A DNA stretch of 64,000 bases. Source: Aquabacterium sp. NJ1. GTDB taxonomy: Bacteria; Pseudomonadota; Gammaproteobacteria; Burkholderiales; Burkholderiaceae_C. Below the pieces are notes generated by a model, which did not search any database, was not told where the DNA came from, and saw only the letters and a program-made list of their open reading frames with translations. The stretch spans positions 3,640,001 through 3,704,000 of the forward strand of contig NZ_JRKM01000001.1 of the NCBI RefSeq assembly GCF_000768065.1, written 5' to 3'. This document shows positions 44,432 to 53,686 of the stretch, in pieces. The stretch's first letter is position 1. Every line of letters starts with the position of its first letter. Both the position numbers and the translations under genes were made by a program.

Positions 44432-46426
44432 TTGAAGCCACTGACCCAGCTCCTGCCCGCCGACCGCAGCGCCCCGCGTCTGTGGTTCGAGCGGTTGGCG
44501 ATCTTCAGCGAACCGGGTAACGAGCACGTCATCCGCTCGGTGCCGCTGCGGCGCGGGCTGAACATCATTTGGGCCAAGGAGCCGACTGCGGGCAGCGCGA
44601 AAGGCAGCCGCGCCGCTGGACACGGCGTGGGCAAGACCTCGCTATGTCTGCTGCTGCGCCTATGCCTGGGCGATATGTCCAAGGCAGTGTCGGAGTTGCG
44701 CGAAGAGCTGTTCAGCGAGTTCGCACAGGGTGGCGTCATCGGCGTGCTGCATGTGGACGGCAACGCCTTCACGGTGTGCCGCTACTTCAACCCGCACAAG
44801 GTGGGGTTGGCGGCCCCGGGGACGAACATCGCGGCGATCTGGACTCGTGAGACTGAAATCAACGACCGTGATTTCGTGAAGCAGCTCGGCGACACCATGA
44901 TGAGCCGGGTCTCGCCCCGCAACGTCCCAGAGACCGGCCAGGCCATTGAGTGGCGGCACTTGCTTGCTTGGGTCAGCCGCGACCAAGGCGCGCGCTTCAA
45001 GGCCTTTTACGACTGGCGCGACGGTGAGGGCAACATGCTGCAACGCCAGCGCCAAGACCCACCCATCGTGATGCGCGCCGTGCTGGGGCTGCTGGATCAA
45101 GCGGAGACCGCGCTGCTGAGCGAGACAGCCAAGCTGGAGGAATCGCTCAAAGCGGCGAAGGATAAGGTCGAGGAATTGCTCAAGGAGCCGGCGCTGATCC
45201 GGCGCCGCATAGAGAGCAGCCTGCGGGCACAAGGGCAATTGCCGGAGGACTTGCCGATCCGCACCGACGACTTCTTTGTTGACTCTGTGGCTGGCCGCAT
45301 CGAGATGGCGGGAAAAAGAGCCGAGGCTCGACTCCAAGAGTTGCAAGCCGAGCAAGACAGGGCCGACGAGGCACTTGCCGATCTGCGTGCCGACCTGAAG
45401 CGAAAACAGGCCGAGTGCGCCGAGGCCGACCTGATGTGCCAATTGGCTGATAAAGCCCGCCAAGGCGACGAGCAGGCTTACTCAGCGCTTGGCGCGGAGC
45501 TTCTGGCACTTCAGCAGCTGACCGGTCATTGCAAGCACGGCAATGTTGCCTTTGGTCAGTGCCAGCATGTGCAGGCCGAGATCAACCAGCTAAAGCAGTT
45601 CAGCTTTCGTGATGCTCGAGACAGGCCCAACCTCAAGCTTGCGATGGAGGCGTCTGTATCGCGTGCTGGTGCTGCCCTATCGCGGAAGAATGACTTGCAT
45701 CGTTTGGTCATAACCATGCAAGACAAAGAGAAGACCTTGTTAGCTGCCCAGAGTAAGGCTAGGCTCGCAACACGGACGGCTCAAATTGAGGCCAACAAAT
45801 GGCCCACCTTGCTAGAAGAGTTGAGCCGATGGGATGGCGCTGCGGGGTCGGTAAAGGCACAGGCTGACATCGACGCAGCGCGAGCCTACAGCGTGCAGGT
45901 CGCTCAGGAGCTGGGCCGCGCGCAAACCAAACTGGCGGTGGCACAGCAGAACAAGTCTGACCGTGAAAAGACTTTGGGCGCCATCATTGACGGGCTGACT
46001 CAGCATTTGCTGCCCGACGGCGCCTTCGGCAGTTTCGACCCGCACGACGAGCAACGTCCCTTCCGCATTTCGCTCCGAGGCGGCGAAGCCTTTCGGGTGT
46101 TGGAGGTTTTGCTTGGGGACATGGCCTGCATGCTGGACAGCCCCAGGCAGGACGGAGCACTCCCAGGGCTCTTCATCCACGACTGCCCCCGGGAAGCGGA
46201 CATGAGCACGGGGCTCTACGAGAACTTCTTGTCCCTGATGGGGGAACTTCATAGCAAGCACTTCCCGCATGGGGAGTTGCCCTTTCAGTACATCGTCACG
46301 ACCACCACGCCACCGCCAAGCGACCTGCAAGAAGATGCGGTGCGTCTGGTACTCGACCCCAGTACCGACGATGGGCTGCTGTTCTGCAAGCGCTTCGCCG
46401 GAGAGAAGCAGGGCACCTTGCGGTAG
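44432..46426 (+). CDS. Rad50/SMC-like coiled-coil ATPase
   Basis: The 664-residue protein starts at TTG 44432, with GAGGG upstream. Walker A GHGVGKTS lies at 63-70, and a Walker-B-like LFIHDCP lies near 580. The centre (about 215-520) is coiled coil with a Cys pair C-x9-C at 367 and 377 (HCKHGNVAFGQCQH), a possible hook. This is the plan of small Rad50/RecN-like or DUF2326-type ATPases found next to defence nucleases. It is followed 10 bp later by an HNH endonuclease gene, so the two may work as ATPase and nuclease. Confidence 0.78.
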   Translation: MKPLTQLLPADRSAPRLWFERLAIFSEPGNEHVIRSVPLRRGLNIIWAKEPTAGSAKGSRAAGHGVGKTSLCLLLRLCLGDMSKAVSELREELFSEFAQGGVIGVLHVDGNAFTVCRYFNPHKVGLAAPGTNIAAIWTRETEINDRDFVKQLGDTMMSRVSPRNVPETGQAIEWRHLLAWVSRDQGARFKAFYDWRDGEGNMLQRQRQDPPIVMRAVLGLLDQAETALLSETAKLEESLKAAKDKVEELLKEPALIRRRIESSLRAQGQLPEDLPIRTDDFFVDSVAGRIEMAGKRAEARLQELQAEQDRADEALADLRADLKRKQAECAEADLMCQLADKARQGDEQAYSALGAELLALQQLTGHCKHGNVAFGQCQHVQAEINQLKQFSFRDARDRPNLKLAMEASVSRAGAALSRKNDLHRLVITMQDKEKTLLAAQSKARLATRTAQIEANKWPTLLEELSRWDGAAGSVKAQADIDAARAYSVQVAQELGRAQTKLAVAQQNKSDREKTLGAIIDGLTQHLLPDGAFGSFDPHDEQRPFRISLRGGEAFRVLEVLLGDMACMLDSPRQDGALPGLFIHDCPREADMSTGLYENFLSLMGELHSKHFPHGELPFQYIVTTTTPPPSDLQEDAVRLVLDPSTDDGLLFCKRFAGEKQGTLR

Positions 46427-46436
46427 GAGCTGAAAT

Positions 46437-47213
46437 ATGAATCCGCTTCAACGCGCCCTCATTGAAAAACTTGGCCACGATCACGGCTTTGAACACGTGC
46501 TAGCCAGTGACTCGGCCGCTGTGGCTTTGGTCTCGGCGCGGCATGCCGCTGCAGCAAAGGTGGTGGCACCACCCACGGGCGGGTACATGGTGCACTTCGC
46601 CGCCGACACACCCGCGCTGCTGCCTGAGATGAACCGTTCTTTTGGCCCGCAGCGTGTAGGGGCTGATTTCGTTGCTGAGTCTGAGGCTGCCCTGGCAACG
46701 TTGCTCCGTCGTGCAGCCGGACTGGCGCGTGCCCTGCCCAGCCAGGCAGCCCAGGACTACGAGGCATCGGTGGCTACCCAGCTGGCCCAGTTGCCTGAGG
46801 GGCTCGGCGGGACAGAGGTTGAGAGGCTCGTGCGCCAACGCGTTGGTCAGCAGAAGTTTCGTGACGCCATGCTTGACTACTGGGGCGGCGCATGCGCGGT
46901 AACTGGTGTTGCCTTGCCCGAGGTGCTACGTGCCAGCCACGCTAAGCCTTGGTCGGAATGCAGCAGCGATGCTGAGCGGCTGGACGTGTTCAACGGGTTC
47001 CTGCTTGTGGCCAACTTGGACGCGTTGTTCGACCGCTTCTTGGTCAGCTTCGACGACGGTGGGGGGCTTTTGGTCTCGTCTCGAATAGGACATGCCGAGC
47101 TACGACAGCTTGGTTTTGCGACAGATTTGAAGCTGCACTGGGTGACCGAGCAACACAAAAGCTACCTGGCATGGCATCGTGCGCGCTGCAGCGACATCAG
47201 GTCATTGGCTTAA
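46437..47213 (+). CDS. HNH endonuclease
   Basis: The ATG at 46437 has TAGGAG eight bases upstream. The 258-residue product has an N-terminal domain of unknown type and a C-terminal HNH_2-like nuclease: CAVTG, then RASHAKPWS, then DVFNGFLLVANLDALFDRFLVSF, giving the Cys, His, Asn and later His/Asp pattern of that family. It would cut DNA and is the only obvious nuclease in the five-gene cassette. DISARM uses a PLD nuclease (DrmC) instead. Confidence 0.87.
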   Translation: MNPLQRALIEKLGHDHGFEHVLASDSAAVALVSARHAAAAKVVAPPTGGYMVHFAADTPALLPEMNRSFGPQRVGADFVAESEAALATLLRRAAGLARALPSQAAQDYEASVATQLAQLPEGLGGTEVERLVRQRVGQQKFRDAMLDYWGGACAVTGVALPEVLRASHAKPWSECSSDAERLDVFNGFLLVANLDALFDRFLVSFDDGGGLLVSSRIGHAELRQLGFATDLKLHWVTEQHKSYLAWHRARCSDIRSLA

Positions 47214-47238
47214 CGGCACCGATGAAGAAGAGGGAAAA

Positions 47239-47460
47239 ATGTCAGAGAACTTCGGTAGCCAGCCACCTCTTTGCACAGACTTCGCACATGGCCTCCACCT
47301 CTTTTTGCACAAGGCAGGCACCGGTCTGCGCGCATGGGCTGGCACCGTCTCCTCGTGGCGGCCATGGGCCGTTGTGCCGTCATGCGCGGCCGTGGACGAC
47401 ACCAAAAGGGCGGAATCGCGCGCCAAGCACGATGAGCGCCATGTCGGGAGGTTGAGCTGA
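47239..47460 (+). CDS. Possible small ORF between HNH and jetA
   Basis: A 73-codon frame starts at ATG 47239 after GAAGAGGGA and ends one base before the jetA ATG. It is low in recognisable structure, with a Trp/Ala-rich middle and a charged tail. The spacing and ribosome site suit translation leading into jetA. No family was recognised. It may be a small accessory protein or a chance frame in the 248-bp gap. Confidence 0.3.
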   Translation: MSENFGSQPPLCTDFAHGLHLFLHKAGTGLRAWAGTVSSWRPWAVVPSCAAVDDTKRAESRAKHDERHVGRLS

Positions 47461-47461
47461 C

Positions 47462-48721
47462 ATGGCCAACCCGCGCTCGCTGGTCTACGCGCTGTACACA
47501 CACTGGGACACCGTTGAGGTCTTGGTGAGGCTGTCTCGCGAGTTTGCGGTGCTCACCACCGAACAAGTGCTGGGCTGTATCGCGAAGGTGGCTCCGCAGA
47601 TGGATGCCGAAGCCCAGGGGGCAGCAGTTCGCGCCATGGTGAATGCAGACATCCTCCAACCCTGCGCACGCAGCAGCGACCTGCAGCTCAACGCCTACGT
47701 GCTGGACTTCGTGCGCGGGCTGACTCGCGAACACGAGCTCGGTTTGGCTGCTGTGCTTCAAGCACGTGTAGCCGCCATCCGCGAGGCCACGGAGGGTCTC
47801 AACGACGGCATGCAAGGTGCCGACATGGATCGGGCGCGGGGAGCCGCCAACAAGCTCGCTGAGCTGTTCCGCCAGATCAGCTTGCAACTGGATCAGGACC
47901 GGCACGCACTGCTGGAACTTGCCGAAGACGCTAAGACCGCCGACGCCAGCATGCCCATTGCCCAGCGCTACAGGCGTGTGCTGGAGGCCTATGACCACTA
48001 CGTGGAGCCGATGAACCAGATGATGGACACAGGACCGCAAGGCACGTTCTACCGTTACCTGGAAGATGCCGAGCGCTCACTTGATCTGGCCTTTGAGCAG
48101 CTCTCGTTTCAAGGCGGGCTGTACTCGCATCGCCTGCAGCTCAGGCAGGTGGCTCACCAGGCCAAGGAACTGCGGCGCTTTGGCCGCCTGATCGCTCAAC
48201 AATGCGCCGACACGGTGCTCCCATTACGCGAGGAGATGCGGCAACACAATGCGCTGACCAGTGCGGTGAGCCTGCTGCTGGGCCAGGTGCGCAAGCGGGG
48301 CCTGCGCCGAGCCTTGTCGCGGCACGCGGCCAGCACCGCACTGCCTGGGTGGCGCAATGAGCGGGGCTTCCGCTTGCAGTTGGGCGATGAGCTGCGCACC
48401 GTGATGGCCGCAGCTCGGCAGTACCAGCCGCAGTCGGTGGCCTTCCCGCAAGATGAGCCCGGCAATGCCCCGCCGTTGCTGGAACACGTGGACGAGGCGG
48501 CCATCCGGCAACAGCTGAGAAGCAGCCTGCCGGTGGACAGCCTGCTGGACTGGTTGCATGCCCATCACGGGCATCTGCAGGATGCGACGCTGCTGCGGCT
48601 GTTCCATGAGCTGCAGCACGAGGGCAGTTGGCAGATCGAAGCCAGTGAGCATCCCGAGACCACCACTTTGCAGGCCATCCGTGTGCTGCACCATCCTCAC
48701 CGAGTGAACCTTCCGGAATGA
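47462..48721 (+). CDS. jetA: Wadjet/Mks kleisin subunit JetA-like (MukF/MksF-like)
   Basis: The 419-residue, mostly helical protein begins with a winged-helix-like region (LVRLSREFAVLTTEQVLGCIAKVAP), followed by a long helical bundle and a C-terminal winged-helix-like part. Kleisins of MukBEF-like condensins have this plan. Identification rests mainly on position: it is the first of four overlapping genes ordered as kleisin, KITE, SMC, TOPRIM. Wadjet complexes recognise and cut circular plasmid DNA by loop extrusion. It overlaps jetB by ATGA. The Wadjet subtype was not decided. Confidence 0.75.
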   Translation: MANPRSLVYALYTHWDTVEVLVRLSREFAVLTTEQVLGCIAKVAPQMDAEAQGAAVRAMVNADILQPCARSSDLQLNAYVLDFVRGLTREHELGLAAVLQARVAAIREATEGLNDGMQGADMDRARGAANKLAELFRQISLQLDQDRHALLELAEDAKTADASMPIAQRYRRVLEAYDHYVEPMNQMMDTGPQGTFYRYLEDAERSLDLAFEQLSFQGGLYSHRLQLRQVAHQAKELRRFGRLIAQQCADTVLPLREEMRQHNALTSAVSLLLGQVRKRGLRRALSRHAASTALPGWRNERGFRLQLGDELRTVMAAARQYQPQSVAFPQDEPGNAPPLLEHVDEAAIRQQLRSSLPVDSLLDWLHAHHGHLQDATLLRLFHELQHEGSWQIEASEHPETTTLQAIRVLHHPHRVNLPE

Positions 48722-49329
48722 CGACGCCTAATCCACTGACGCCGCAACTGGCACAGATGCCAGCACTGGCCGAGCTCTTCCGCTTGTTCCTGTCAGGCAA
48801 GCACCTGAACCGAACGGCCGAGCCTGCACTTTGGGCGGAACTTGAGCAACAGGAAGCGGGCTATGTCGGGCTGTTCGCGGCGCTGGGCTTTGAGCTGCGC
48901 ATGGATGCACGCGGCTTTGCTTGGTTCCACAACACCGATGCGAGCAGCAACATCGGTAAGGTCAGCCGTCAACTGGCCCTGCTGTTCATGGTCATTTTCG
49001 ATACACAGGCCAACGCGGGCAAAGCGCTGCAACGCTTCACCGACTGGCTCATCGACCGGGAATGGCTGGCCGAGGTACACGAGCAGCAGAAAGACTTGCT
49101 GGACGCCGAAGGGTTGTCTCCCGATGGGCTCATCGACCTGCTGGGACGTGCCAGCACGCTGGGCTTCGCAGTGGCTGAGCCAGCAGGCTGGCGGCTGTTG
49201 CCCGCCGTCTGCCGCTACCTGGACCACTTTGAGGGCCTGGCAGCCGCCTCGCGAGATGACGGCAACGAAGCGGACGCTGGCCCTGAAGAGAACGCCGACG
49301 ACGTGCTGAACGACGAGGAGAGCGACTGA
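48718..49329 (+). CDS. jetB: Wadjet/Mks KITE subunit JetB-like (MukE/MksE-like)
   Basis: The 203-residue protein contains two winged-helix-like halves and an acidic C-terminal tail (NADDVLNDEESD). Size, acidic end and position between the kleisin and SMC genes fit the KITE subunit JetB/MksE. It overlaps jetA by 4 bp and jetC by one base (TGATG), so all are translated in step. Confidence 0.75.
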   Translation: MTTPNPLTPQLAQMPALAELFRLFLSGKHLNRTAEPALWAELEQQEAGYVGLFAALGFELRMDARGFAWFHNTDASSNIGKVSRQLALLFMVIFDTQANAGKALQRFTDWLIDREWLAEVHEQQKDLLDAEGLSPDGLIDLLGRASTLGFAVAEPAGWRLLPAVCRYLDHFEGLAAASRDDGNEADAGPEENADDVLNDEESD

Positions 49330-52082
49330 TGCAGCACGGCTTTCAACGCCTGGTCTTGCTCGGCAGTGCGGGCTACTCCCGCGCCGAGCTGCCGCTGGAT
49401 GGCGCGGTTTCCCTGGTAGCGCCCAACAACACGGGCAAAACCAGCCTGATCAATGCCCTGCAGTTCCTCCTGATCATCGACCGGCGCCGCATGGACTTTG
49501 GCGCGCACGATGTAGAGAAGAGCAGGCGGTTTTACTTCCCCAATAACAGCGCGTATGTGCTGCTGGAGGTGTCTTTGCCGGAATCAGGCACCGTGGTGCT
49601 CGGTTGCGTCGGCAAGGGCGTGAGCTTCGAGTATGAGTACTTCGCCTACGCCGGCCCGCTCCTGGTCGAAGAGTTCTGCCTGCCCGATGGCTCACTTGTG
49701 GCACAGCCGAAGCTGGCCAGCCATCTGGCGACCCATGGGCGCCGCGTGTTCAGCTACAGCGGTAGCGAGTTCGCCGACATGGTGTATGGCGGCCGCAACC
49801 GCAAGCTCAGCGGCTCACAAGACTTTTGCGTGTTCCGCCTGGAGCACGCCAGTGACGCCAGTGTTTTCCAGCGAGTGCTCACCCGGACGCTGCGGCTGGA
49901 CAAGCTGCGCTCCAGCGAGGTGAAAGACTACCTGCTGCAAATCTTTCGGCGTGATCTGCCTGACGCCAGCATCGACTTCAAGGCGGAGTGGGACAAGGCC
50001 TTCGCCGACCTCAACGCCGAGCGCAGTCAGTACCTGGCCGCCGAGCGCCTGAAAACCACCCTCACCGAACTGGAGCACAAGCGCGACGCTCGGCTGAAGC
50101 TGCGCGGCAAGCTGCTGTGCTGGCGGCCCATGATCGACGAGGCCCTGGGCCAGTGGCAGCAGCACTTCGAATCACGCCAGCAGGCCCTGCAGCACGAGCT
50201 GCAGCAGTGCGATGGCGAGCTGGACCGCTTGCGAGAGCAGGATCGTCAGGCCGTGCGCGAGCAAAGCCAGTGGGAGTTGGAGCAGAAGCAGCTTCGCCAG
50301 GAGAGCCACCAGCTACAGGCGCTGCAGCAGCGATTCGCTTTGGTGGAAAGTCGGGCGGCTCTTGAGACGTACCGCCGCGACGTGCAGGCGCAGCGCGATG
50401 CTCTGGTGGTCCGCTTGGGCCAGGCGCAAAGCCGGCCACCGGCATCCATCGAACGCGAGCTCGCCCGCGTGGACACAGAGGTGGCCCAGCTGGCACAGGA
50501 GATGCGCACACAAGGCCACAACCTCCACCAGCAGCTGGCAGGTGTGTTGCCGCGAGCCCAGCTGGAGGCACTGAACAAGGTGCTGGCCAGATCCGTTCTG
50601 ACATTGGGCACCGAAGAGTTCCAGCTCGATGGCCAGGCGCTCTCCAAGGCTTTGGGAGATGCCAATGGCGAGCAAGCTGGCCTACCTGGCCTGCAACTAC
50701 GCGTAGCCGCCCTGCCTGAGCAGCACCAACAGCGCAGCCTGGCCGAGCTGGGCGAGCTGCTGCGGGATTTGCAGCTACAGCAAACGCAGCTGAAGGAGCA
50801 GCTGGCGACAGCGCTCGCGCTGGAAGTCGTCCAACGCGAGCGGGATGCGCTGGAGCAGCAATTGAGGCAGCTGGACGCCGAATTGCGGGACTACAGCCAG
50901 ATGCAGGCCCTGCAAGACAGCGACGCTGAGCGGCGAGCACGGCTTGTGACACTCGACCAGAAGCTCGCCGAGCTGGCCACCAGTTTGGCGCAATCGGCTG
51001 CCCGGTACCGGGCGCTGGATCAGCAGCGTCAACAGCGGCAGCAGGATTTGGAAACCCTGAAGCAGCAGCACCGCCAGATCGAGCAACGCCGCAACCAGCG
51101 CATCGATCAGGAAGGCCCGTTCACCTGGCTGGCCGACTTGCCCAACCACCCTTGGTTGGCACAGCCGGAGTTTGCGCTGGACCAGCTGGCCGAGCGTCTG
51201 CAGACCTATCAGGCAGATTGTCGGCAGCTGCTGGAGCTAGACGACCTGATCCGCCGACTGCTGGGCGAAATCCACACGGGCGGGCTCACCAAGTACCAGT
51301 TCGTCGGCGACCCTGAGGCCGAAATCGTCCGCCTGGTGGAGTTCGCCCATCACCTCCCTCAGGAGGCCGAGGCCCTGGAGAAGAAGGTGCGGTCGGCGGT
51401 GGTGAATGTGGCGGCTTGCCTGCGCGAATTGCGCGATGGTTTGACCGCCTTCAAACGCCGGATGCGCGAGTTCAATCGCAAGATCAGCGGACGCCAACTA
51501 TCCGATCTGGCGGTTTTCAAGGTCGAACCCGAAGATGAAACCGCGCTGGTCGAGGCCATCGAACTGCTCATCAGCACGGCGGCCACGGTCGGCAATGGCG
51601 AGACCTTTGAACTCTTCAACCAGCAGAGCGTCCTGGATGATGACCAGCTCAACCGCGCCAAGACCCTACTCATCGAGGAAGGCAATGCCCGCCACGGCTT
51701 GCGCGTGGCCGATTTGTTCCGTCTACGCTTCTGGGTGGGCAAGGCTGGTCGTGAGCCGGAAGCCTTTGACGACCTCGACAGCGCCGCCTCGAACGGCACA
51801 GTGCTGATGGCCAAGCTGGTGACGGGCTTGGCGATGCTGCACCTGATGCAGGATCAGCGGCGCCCGATCCAAGGCATTTGCTATCTGGACGAAGCGCTGG
51901 CACTGGATGCTCGCAACCAGCGCAGTTTGATCGAGACCGCTGCCGAGTTCGGCTTCTCGCTGATCTTCGCCTCCCCGGCACCGCTGACCACGGTGCGTTA
52001 CTGCGTGCCCATTCACCACCGGCAGGGTAGCAACCAGATCAGCCGCTTCAGCTGGCAGATCATCGAACCCCTGGAGGCCTGA
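49329..52082 (+). CDS. jetC: Wadjet/Mks SMC ATPase JetC-like (MukB/MksB-like)
   Basis: The 917-residue protein has an N-terminal P-loop APNNTGKTS (31-39) followed by INALQFLLIIDRRRMDFG, a long Gln/Arg/Leu-rich coiled coil (about 230-640), and a C-terminal ATPase half with MAKLVTGLAMLHLM and a Walker B around ICYLDEALALD (about 855). The order is that of a short MukB/MksB-type SMC. ATP hydrolysis would drive loop extrusion. It overlaps jetD by a single base. Confidence 0.87.
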   Translation: MQHGFQRLVLLGSAGYSRAELPLDGAVSLVAPNNTGKTSLINALQFLLIIDRRRMDFGAHDVEKSRRFYFPNNSAYVLLEVSLPESGTVVLGCVGKGVSFEYEYFAYAGPLLVEEFCLPDGSLVAQPKLASHLATHGRRVFSYSGSEFADMVYGGRNRKLSGSQDFCVFRLEHASDASVFQRVLTRTLRLDKLRSSEVKDYLLQIFRRDLPDASIDFKAEWDKAFADLNAERSQYLAAERLKTTLTELEHKRDARLKLRGKLLCWRPMIDEALGQWQQHFESRQQALQHELQQCDGELDRLREQDRQAVREQSQWELEQKQLRQESHQLQALQQRFALVESRAALETYRRDVQAQRDALVVRLGQAQSRPPASIERELARVDTEVAQLAQEMRTQGHNLHQQLAGVLPRAQLEALNKVLARSVLTLGTEEFQLDGQALSKALGDANGEQAGLPGLQLRVAALPEQHQQRSLAELGELLRDLQLQQTQLKEQLATALALEVVQRERDALEQQLRQLDAELRDYSQMQALQDSDAERRARLVTLDQKLAELATSLAQSAARYRALDQQRQQRQQDLETLKQQHRQIEQRRNQRIDQEGPFTWLADLPNHPWLAQPEFALDQLAERLQTYQADCRQLLELDDLIRRLLGEIHTGGLTKYQFVGDPEAEIVRLVEFAHHLPQEAEALEKKVRSAVVNVAACLRELRDGLTAFKRRMREFNRKISGRQLSDLAVFKVEPEDETALVEAIELLISTAATVGNGETFELFNQQSVLDDDQLNRAKTLLIEEGNARHGLRVADLFRLRFWVGKAGREPEAFDDLDSAASNGTVLMAKLVTGLAMLHLMQDQRRPIQGICYLDEALALDARNQRSLIETAAEFGFSLIFASPAPLTTVRYCVPIHHRQGSNQISRFSWQIIEPLEA

Positions 52083-52948
52083 TGGCAGATCAAGCCCTTC
52101 GCGCGGCACTGCTCAAGCTGCAAGGCAAGAGTCCATTACCCGCCAGTCAGTTCACCACTGCGCAGCGCAGCGCCCTAGATTGCTTTGCACGGCAAACGGG
52201 GGCCGTGACCTGCCAGCGCCAAGGGCGAGGAGACGTGTACAACGTTTGCGATCAGGCTGTGTTTGCGGCTCATATCACCGAGCTCTCCCCTCAGGTGGAG
52301 CCCTCTATCGTCGATCAAATCCCACTGCGCGCACAGCATGTGGCACATGCGCGCAACAGCAAGGCCCGGCATCATCAACACGGCAGCTATTATCCGCTTC
52401 TCAAGGCGGTCGGTGATGAGGTGATCTGGCGCGACGGCGAACGCGGTGTGGAGCTGGCGCTGAGCCCCGTCACCCGAGACTTCGGTGCAGCCACGCTATG
52501 TATCCAACCCGACGATGCTTGGCATAGTGATCAGGTCCTTTGGCTGGTCGAGAATCAGGCCCTGTTTGACCGCACTGACTGGCTGCCCGAAGGCACGCAT
52601 GCCACGGTGCTTTACTACGGTGGGCAACTCGACGGCAGGCTGCAGTCGTGGCTGGGTCAGCGTCCCCGAGCCAGCCGGGTGATCCATTTCCCAGATTACG
52701 ACGGTGTAGGCCTGGCCAACTTCGCGCGTTTGCATCAGGTTTTAGGCGCCACGTGCGAGTGCTGGTTGATGCCTTGTTGGGAGAGCAAACTCGCACGCTA
52801 CGGCAGCAACCAGCTCTGGCGAGACACTTTGCGCTACTTCACCGGTGCCGTTGATCATCTCCCAGCTTACATGCTGGAACTAGCAGAGCAGATGCAGCGC
52901 TTGGGTCTTGCGCTGGAGCAAGAGGCGGTCTGGCTGCCTGAGCATTAA
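52082..52948 (+). CDS. jetD: Wadjet nuclease subunit JetD-like (TOPRIM)
   Basis: The 288-residue protein is last in the set. The C-terminal half carries a TOPRIM-like pattern: LVENQ with the expected Glu, then VLYYGGQLDGR, and HFPDYDGVGL with the DxD pair near residues 204-206. JetD is the DNA-cleaving subunit in Wadjet, related to topoisomerase VI A. At 288 residues it is shorter than many JetD proteins, so it may represent a compact subtype. Confidence 0.8.
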   Translation: MADQALRAALLKLQGKSPLPASQFTTAQRSALDCFARQTGAVTCQRQGRGDVYNVCDQAVFAAHITELSPQVEPSIVDQIPLRAQHVAHARNSKARHHQHGSYYPLLKAVGDEVIWRDGERGVELALSPVTRDFGAATLCIQPDDAWHSDQVLWLVENQALFDRTDWLPEGTHATVLYYGGQLDGRLQSWLGQRPRASRVIHFPDYDGVGLANFARLHQVLGATCECWLMPCWESKLARYGSNQLWRDTLRYFTGAVDHLPAYMLELAEQMQRLGLALEQEAVWLPEH

Positions 52949-52986
52949 TGGATTTTGCTTGGTGCTTTGGTAGCATGCACGTTGCC

Positions 52987-53005
52987 AAAGGAGGCCAACT
53001 CCTTT
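52987..53005 (+). terminator. Weak hairpin after jetD
   Basis: AAAGGAG and CTCCTTT form a 7-bp stem around GCCAA, 38 bp after the jetD stop. No T-run follows. It could mark the end of the defence operon, but the support is weak. Confidence 0.3.
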
Positions 53006-53037
53006 CCACCGAGCGACATCATCGCTCTTCAGTTACC

Positions 53038-53415
53038 TCACTGACACTTGCCAGCAGCCTTGAGCAAGGCATTGCACGAAGCCGAACTGCCGCTTCCGCT
53101 CGCCGATGCTGCAGGCTTGGACGAAGGCCGACCTTGCTGTGCTTGGCAAATGGCATCAGAGACAACGCGGCCCGTGATGCCCACAGAGCCGGTCACGTAG
53201 CAGCTGTACAGCTTGCCAGTATTGGTTTTGACGACGTAAGTGGACTTCACGCCATCATCCACTCGGTCAGAAATGGTGAAGCTTCCCTTGGGCAAGCCGA
53301 GGGTGAACGCTGTGTTTTGTTCGATGGCATCGTTGCTGACGGCGACAGATGCACAGCCTGCTGTGGATGCGATCAGGACGATGGTTGCGATACGTGCAAG
53401 GAACGAGTTTTTCAT
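53038..53415 (-). CDS. Small lipoprotein, unknown function
   Basis: The 125-residue product has a lipoprotein signal (MKNSFLARIATIVLIASTAGC). The mature part contains KLYSCYVTGSVGITG and a Ser/Ala/Gly-rich linker before a final SCNALLKAAGKCQ. Three further cysteines suggest disulfides outside the cytoplasm. The gene is convergent with the Wadjet operon. No family was recognised. Confidence 0.7.
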   Translation of the reverse strand: MKNSFLARIATIVLIASTAGCASVAVSNDAIEQNTAFTLGLPKGSFTISDRVDDGVKSTYVVKTNTGKLYSCYVTGSVGITGRVVSDAICQAQQGRPSSKPAASASGSGSSASCNALLKAAGKCQ

Positions 53416-53686
53416 GAAAGGGCAAGTTCGGTGAGAAGTGGGAATCTGTTCTGCTTATGGAATCACTTTACCTGCTCGGTGGCGGGCACGTGCGGGTGTC
53501 CTGTCTTAGGGGTCGCTGTGGAGCTACCTGCTCTTGCAAGTCAGGATCGCATAGGCCAACTTGACGCAGCTCCCCAAGGTGCGAAGACGGCAAAGGTGTA
53601 GCGCTCCAGCCCCATACCGCCAATGATGGTGGGCGGCCAGGTTTTGCCTGTAGGGGCGCACAGGTCCATGTCATGGCCAGTAACGT
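53416..53686. other. Intergenic stretch without a clear gene
   Basis: About 270 bp separate the lipoprotein start from the end of the membrane-protein gene. Short frames exist, but none has a convincing start or composition. The promoter of the lipoprotein gene should lie near 53420-53470. Confidence 0.4.
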
